Source: an uncultured Bacteroidales bacterium
GTDB taxonomy: Bacteria; Bacteroidota; Bacteroidia; Bacteroidales; UBA932
Reading direction: 5' to 3'
DNA: 64,000 nt
Assembly (NCBI GenBank): GCA_946405435.1
Contig: CAMJHF010000016.1
Span: 1 to 64,000, forward strand
The notes under the pieces: generated by a model
What the model saw: only the letters and a program-made list of their open reading frames with translations
Told to the model about the DNA's origin: nothing
The model's database searches: none
In this document: piece by piece, positions 60,351 through 64,000 of the stretch
How positions within the stretch are numbered: position 1 is the first letter of the stretch
Layout of the letters: the number at the start of each line of letters is the position of its first letter
Translations under genes and position numbers: made by a program

Positions 60351-62919
60351 GTTTCTCCGTTGAGAAGTAGAACGGCCAGAAGATACCGAGTTTGAGACCC
60401 TCCATACCGTCGGTGGTATTGATGTAGTGGTCTGCCGTGAAGTAATCTTTGCGGCGCATGGGCCAGCCGCGGCCGAAGTTCTGGTATTTGAGGAATATGC
60501 AGCAGCGCTTCCACTGGATATTCATGAAGATGTCGAAGTACGGGCCGTTCTCGTAGAGGTTAACATTCTGGTTATGGAACACTCCGAGGGCAGGATTCCA
60601 GGCAGGTGCGTACCACTGGGTGTTGTAGAAGGCGTTTATACCTACCTGCATTTCCATGACGTTGTGGGTTTTGGTCTCGTCGCGCTGCACTACGAACTGG
60701 GCGTACCAGCGCAGGTTGACCGCAGCCAGCGGCAGGGGCAGCACCTCCGGGTTGGAGGAGTACTGAAGCAGCACCCTGTTGTCCAGATGCACTGGGCCGA
60801 GCACGAAATCCTTGCGCAGCGATGCTGAGATTACGCTCATCGGGACCGTATTCTGACAAACTATTCCGAGCGTGTCGTAGTAGGTGTTGTTGGCCAGCAG
60901 GGAGTAGCCTACATCGGCGCCCAGGCGCCAGCGGGGAATGTTTATGCTGCCGCGAATCTGGGTGTTGGATATCTTTCCGAAGTCGTTTTCCCAGCTGTAG
61001 TGGTTTGACTGCAGCACGCGCTGGTAGTAGTCGGGGGTCTGCAGGGTGGTTTCGAAGTGGGCCGCCACCGAGACGGGGCTCTTGCGGGCGCGCCTGAAGG
61101 GGTAGAAGTTGAATCCTGCATTGGCCTCGATTCGGGTGTCGCCGAGGTTGTGCCCCAGCACGTTGAACCGGGCTTTTGCGTTCCAGCCCAGGTAGTTGCG
61201 CCACTGACCCTCGGCTCCGGCATAGACGTACACGGAGTTCTCTATGTGGGTGGTCGGCCTGAGGGATGTGCTGTCGAAGTAGTGCATGAGGCGGTCGCCC
61301 ACACCCACGTCCAGTTTGGACACGATGCTCTGGCTGCCCCAGGGCTGAAGACGCAGGAACAGTTTGTTGTCCAGCTTCATGGTGCGCAGGGAGTCTGCGC
61401 TGGCGTTGCCGTAGTTGAATACGTTGTTGAACAGCGCCTGCCCGTACTGGTCGGAGATGCGGTCGGTGTATTTGCGGGTATAGGTGGACCACTCGCTGCT
61501 GTGGCCAATGAAGGCGGTGGTGATGTCGCGGTTGAGGGTGTCTGCGGCTTCTTCCGGCTGGGATTCCCCGGCTGCCGAAGTGTCGCGCCTGGCTTTGAGC
61601 TTTTCTATGAATTCAAAGGGGATGCGGTACTGCTGGTCCAGGAACCAGGTGTTCTTGGTTATCTTGGATGCGGCTCCGCTCAACGCCACTTTTATCTCGC
61701 GGACTTCTACCGTCGTGTCCCTTATCCACATGTTGTCCACGATACCTCCGTTCTCCTGGCGGTCGACCATGTTGTAGATGTAGCCGGCATGGGCCATGTA
61801 TTTCTTGCCCAGATAGTTGACGCGTGCGGAGAAAGTCTTGTTGGTGGTCTTTTCGCTTTCCAGCATGCCGCCTCCTCCGAAGCGGTCGTAGCTGATTGCG
61901 AAATTGAGCTCCGGCAGGATGTTCTGCGTTGTGAGTATGTGCAGGTTGTCGGACTCTTTGGCGTCGCCGGCAAGCAGGGTGCCGAAGTATGCCAGTTCCG
62001 TGTGGGGAGTCTTGGTGTTGTAGTGGGGCAGCGTGCGGGGCGAGTAGGACCATGCCTCCTGGGCATTGTAGAACTCCACGCCCTCGTCGCTTGCGCGGTT
62101 GAGGAAGGTGTAGTACTGCAATGGCGAGCCGGGGACGCCGAGCCAAGTGGCGTTGACGTCCTTGCGCAGGAAGGGATAGTCGTAGAAGTGGTAGTTGTAG
62201 GTGGTGTCCGGCACCTTTACGTCCATATGGTGGAAATCCTGGTCCACCGTCCACTCGATTATGCGCTTGTACTGCATCGTGTCGGCCAGGGCGAAGGTCT
62301 CCAGGATGCGGGGGGTGTACTCGATGATGGAATCCTTGACGGCCTGCTTGTCTTCTTTGGCCTTGCGCAGGGAGTCCATCTCGGCCAGTTTGCGGGGCAT
62401 GGCCTGCTCCATGTCGTACTTCCGCCTCTCCTGTCTGCTGAGTGAATTGTACCAGGCTTCGAATGCGGCCTTGGCGCGGGCGGTGGAGTCGGCGCAGTAG
62501 AGGGAGTCGAGTTTGGGCCAGTCAAGCGTGTCGCCGGCCTGCTTGAGGGAGTCCCTCACGATGACGTGGGTGAGAGAGTCCAGCAGCGCCACGTAGTACT
62601 TGTAGCGGAATGGGTCGATAAACTTAAGTGAATCAGGAACTTTTATGGTGTCCCGGGCGGTCAGGCGGGGCAGCGTGTCAACTGCTTCCAGGGTGTCTTC
62701 GTCGAAGGTATTCAGCAGGCTGTCGGCAAGTTTGACGGCCTCGAAATCGCCTTTGCGGTTGAGCTTGTAGGCATCCTTGACGTATATGACGGTATCCTTG
62801 ACCGGGAGAGGATCGGGGATGTGATGGTACTCCACTCCGCTGCTGCCAAGGCCGGTAACCCCGGCGATGGTCATGGAGACCACCGCGACAGGGAACCATA
62901 TCCGTGACCACGTCTTCAC
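60328..62919 (-). CDS. putative outer-membrane porin (PF14121 type)
   Basis: This is a large 863-residue protein. It appears to start with GTG at 62919 just after the TlpA-like stop; the following residues give a signal-like helix (WFPVAVVSMTIAGVTG). Charged helical parts cover about residues 50-215; after that repeated aromatic amphipathic strands (DYPFLRKDVNATWLGVPGSPLQYYTFLNR, FGRGWPMRRKDYFT) indicate a beta barrel. This matches the putative porin family of Bacteroidetes. Substrate unknown. It is in one operon with the transglycosylase and permease. Confidence 0.85.
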   Translation of the reverse strand: MKTWSRIWFPVAVVSMTIAGVTGLGSSGVEYHHIPDPLPVKDTVIYVKDAYKLNRKGDFEAVKLADSLLNTFDEDTLEAVDTLPRLTARDTIKVPDSLKFIDPFRYKYYVALLDSLTHVIVRDSLKQAGDTLDWPKLDSLYCADSTARAKAAFEAWYNSLSRQERRKYDMEQAMPRKLAEMDSLRKAKEDKQAVKDSIIEYTPRILETFALADTMQYKRIIEWTVDQDFHHMDVKVPDTTYNYHFYDYPFLRKDVNATWLGVPGSPLQYYTFLNRASDEGVEFYNAQEAWSYSPRTLPHYNTKTPHTELAYFGTLLAGDAKESDNLHILTTQNILPELNFAISYDRFGGGGMLESEKTTNKTFSARVNYLGKKYMAHAGYIYNMVDRQENGGIVDNMWIRDTTVEVREIKVALSGAASKITKNTWFLDQQYRIPFEFIEKLKARRDTSAAGESQPEEAADTLNRDITTAFIGHSSEWSTYTRKYTDRISDQYGQALFNNVFNYGNASADSLRTMKLDNKLFLRLQPWGSQSIVSKLDVGVGDRLMHYFDSTSLRPTTHIENSVYVYAGAEGQWRNYLGWNAKARFNVLGHNLGDTRIEANAGFNFYPFRRARKSPVSVAAHFETTLQTPDYYQRVLQSNHYSWENDFGKISNTQIRGSINIPRWRLGADVGYSLLANNTYYDTLGIVCQNTVPMSVISASLRKDFVLGPVHLDNRVLLQYSSNPEVLPLPLAAVNLRWYAQFVVQRDETKTHNVMEMQVGINAFYNTQWYAPAWNPALGVFHNQNVNLYENGPYFDIFMNIQWKRCCIFLKYQNFGRGWPMRRKDYFTADHYINTTDGMEGLKLGIFWPFYFSTEKHESHGGH

Positions 62920-64000
62920 TTATTGCTCAAGATGTTTGGCCAGTGCTTCGGCGAGTCCCTCGCCGCCCAGGAGCCTCTCGGCGATCGTGCCGTCGGGAGC
63001 GAACAGTATGAGGGTAGGGATACCCTCGATTCCGTAGGCCTCGGTGGCTCCGGTTCCGGTGGTGAAGATGAGGTTCCAGTCCATTTCTTTCTCCTTGGCG
63101 CAGGCGTGGCCGTCCGCGGGATCGTTTTCCCATACGTTGACGCCCACGACCACAAGGCCCTTGGAGGCATACTTGTCGCGCATTTCGCGTAGGTCGGGGA
63201 TTGCGTTCATGCAGGGTCCGCACCACGACGCCCAGAAGTCGGCGAGCACCCAGGAGCCCTTGCCGGCGAAGTCGGACAGCCGGGCGGGAGTTCCGTCGAT
63301 GCCGCTTCCCTCTATTTCAATGAATTGGGCGCCTATACCAGAAGCCTTCGCGTTCTTTTTTATCTTGAGCAGGGAATTCAGGTCGGCGTCATTCTTTATG
63401 AAGTCGGACCCCTTGGCCATAAGCTCCTCCAACTCGGAGGCTTCCAGGTCGTCGAAAAGCTGGGTGAGGGCCTGCTTGCCGAGCACGTTGTCGGTGTTGG
63501 CAAGATAAGTCTCGCGGCTCAGGTCGTCGATCTTGCCCAGCTGGGCCTTGTAGATGGAATCGGCGGCCTCAACCTCGCCGTTCATGGTGAGGGAGCCAAT
63601 GTCGGTCTCGTGTTCGTAGTAGAATTCGAGCACCTGCTCGCGGTATTTCATGATGGCGTCGGTCAGCGGACTTCCTGTGACCGTGGCAGGGTAGTCGAGA
63701 TTAATGCTGATATGCTCGGCGTCAGGCACGAAGGCTACGATGAAGCGGTCGTCGTAGCGGTCCCTTTCGGGGAAATGCAGCATGGCTACAAGCTGCTTGG
63801 TGCGGTCGATGTGGCCTTTGAACTGGAAAGTGCCTTTGCTGACGGCGACGGAGTCCACCGGCCCGTCTGCATCTATGAGGTACACCATGCTGCCCGGGAG
63901 GGATGCAAGCGTGTCCTGTACGGTTCCTGAGACCGTGTAGCGCGTGGCCGGGCGGTTGCATGCAGCGAGTGCCAGCAGCAGGGCCAGCGCCAGCGCCAGA
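62920..64000 (-). CDS. TlpA-like thioredoxin lipoprotein with DUF4369 (5' end outside window)
   Basis: The frame is open to the end of the window. Residues just before the first internal Met read as a lipoprotein signal, LALALALLLALAACNRPATR, so the start codon lies a few bases beyond 64000. A DUF4369-like beta domain (GTFQFKGHIDRTKQL) precedes a helical part and a thioredoxin fold with FWASWCGPCMNAIPDL (Cys pair of CGPC) and the cis-Pro in GIEGIPTLILF. It is a periplasmic thiol-disulfide reductase or sensor. The porin gene starts right after its stop. Confidence 0.92.
   Translation of the reverse strand, partial: LALALALLLALAACNRPATRYTVSGTVQDTLASLPGSMVYLIDADGPVDSVAVSKGTFQFKGHIDRTKQLVAMLHFPERDRYDDRFIVAFVPDAEHISINLDYPATVTGSPLTDAIMKYREQVLEFYYEHETDIGSLTMNGEVEAADSIYKAQLGKIDDLSRETYLANTDNVLGKQALTQLFDDLEASELEELMAKGSDFIKNDADLNSLLKIKKNAKASGIGAQFIEIEGSGIDGTPARLSDFAGKGSWVLADFWASWCGPCMNAIPDLREMRDKYASKGLVVVGVNVWENDPADGHACAKEKEMDWNLIFTTGTGATEAYGIEGIPTLILFAPDGTIAERLLGGEGLAEALAKHLEQ

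Noticed and set aside
60822..62445. A long plus-strand frame opposite the porin gene
   Set aside because: Its translation is Gly/Val-rich with no domain, and the minus strand encodes a family-typical barrel protein.

Overview
The window comes from a fairly GC-rich member of the order Bacteroidales, probably a gut lineage near Rikenellaceae. This rests on sequence alone: many lipoproteins with Big_2, BACON or fimbrillin-like modules, a PF14121-type porin, an exbB-X-exbD-exbD operon, promoters of the TAnnTTTG type with little Shine-Dalgarno signal, and mostly housekeeping genes of Bacteroidetes type.

Layout. (1) 1-2008: the 3' end of pyruvate phosphate dikinase, a small exported protein and an MFS polyol-type permease. 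(2) 2020-18309: a surface-lipoprotein region with two related loci. Locus A has three genes: a large lipoprotein with 90-bp internal repeats, a fimbrillin/FISUMP-like lipoprotein and a 12-module Big_2 lipoprotein. Locus B holds a fusion that joins the first two proteins of locus A, a 7-module Big_2 protein that stops just before a conserved C-terminal tail, and a separate 2-module Big_2 lipoprotein matching the missing end. (3) 18409-22248: an OmpA-family protein with an Ala-rich helical linker, TypA, YceD and ribosomal protein L32. (4) 22277-28612: a tRNA-Arg(CCT) followed by an AT-richer island of about 6.2 kb with two damaged serine recombinases, small cargo genes (including a YiiX-like lipoprotein), a Rep-like protein and a long non-coding end that looks like one or two structured RNAs. 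(5) 28791-39247: a BACON lipoprotein, a membrane-anchored AraC-type regulator, an exported EEP-family phosphatase/nuclease, an acyl-CoA synthetase, dCMP deaminase and an S41 protease. (6) 39254-41614: a decayed REP-associated transposase with a small partner gene, REP-like palindromes and two tandem-repeat arrays (51 bp x 4, 52 bp x about 11.6). (7) 41668-51769: mainly minus-strand core genes (TonB-like protein, udk, asnS, exbB/exbD, ansA, tatD, dprA, queA, Nudix). (8) 51812-56232: a plus-strand, tightly overlapping group (small protein, rRNA m5C methyltransferase, TPR protein, phospholipase-D-like and CDP-alcohol phosphatidyltransferase enzymes). (9) 56253-64000: minus-strand envelope genes (Ser-type sulfatase, FtsX-like permease, lytic transglycosylase, porin and a TlpA-like lipoprotein cut by the window end).

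The most unusual parts are the mosaic relationship between lipoprotein loci A and B, the highly structured non-coding end of the tRNA-Arg island, and the minisatellite/REP cluster next to the transposase remnant. All functional calls are from reading motifs; no database search was run.
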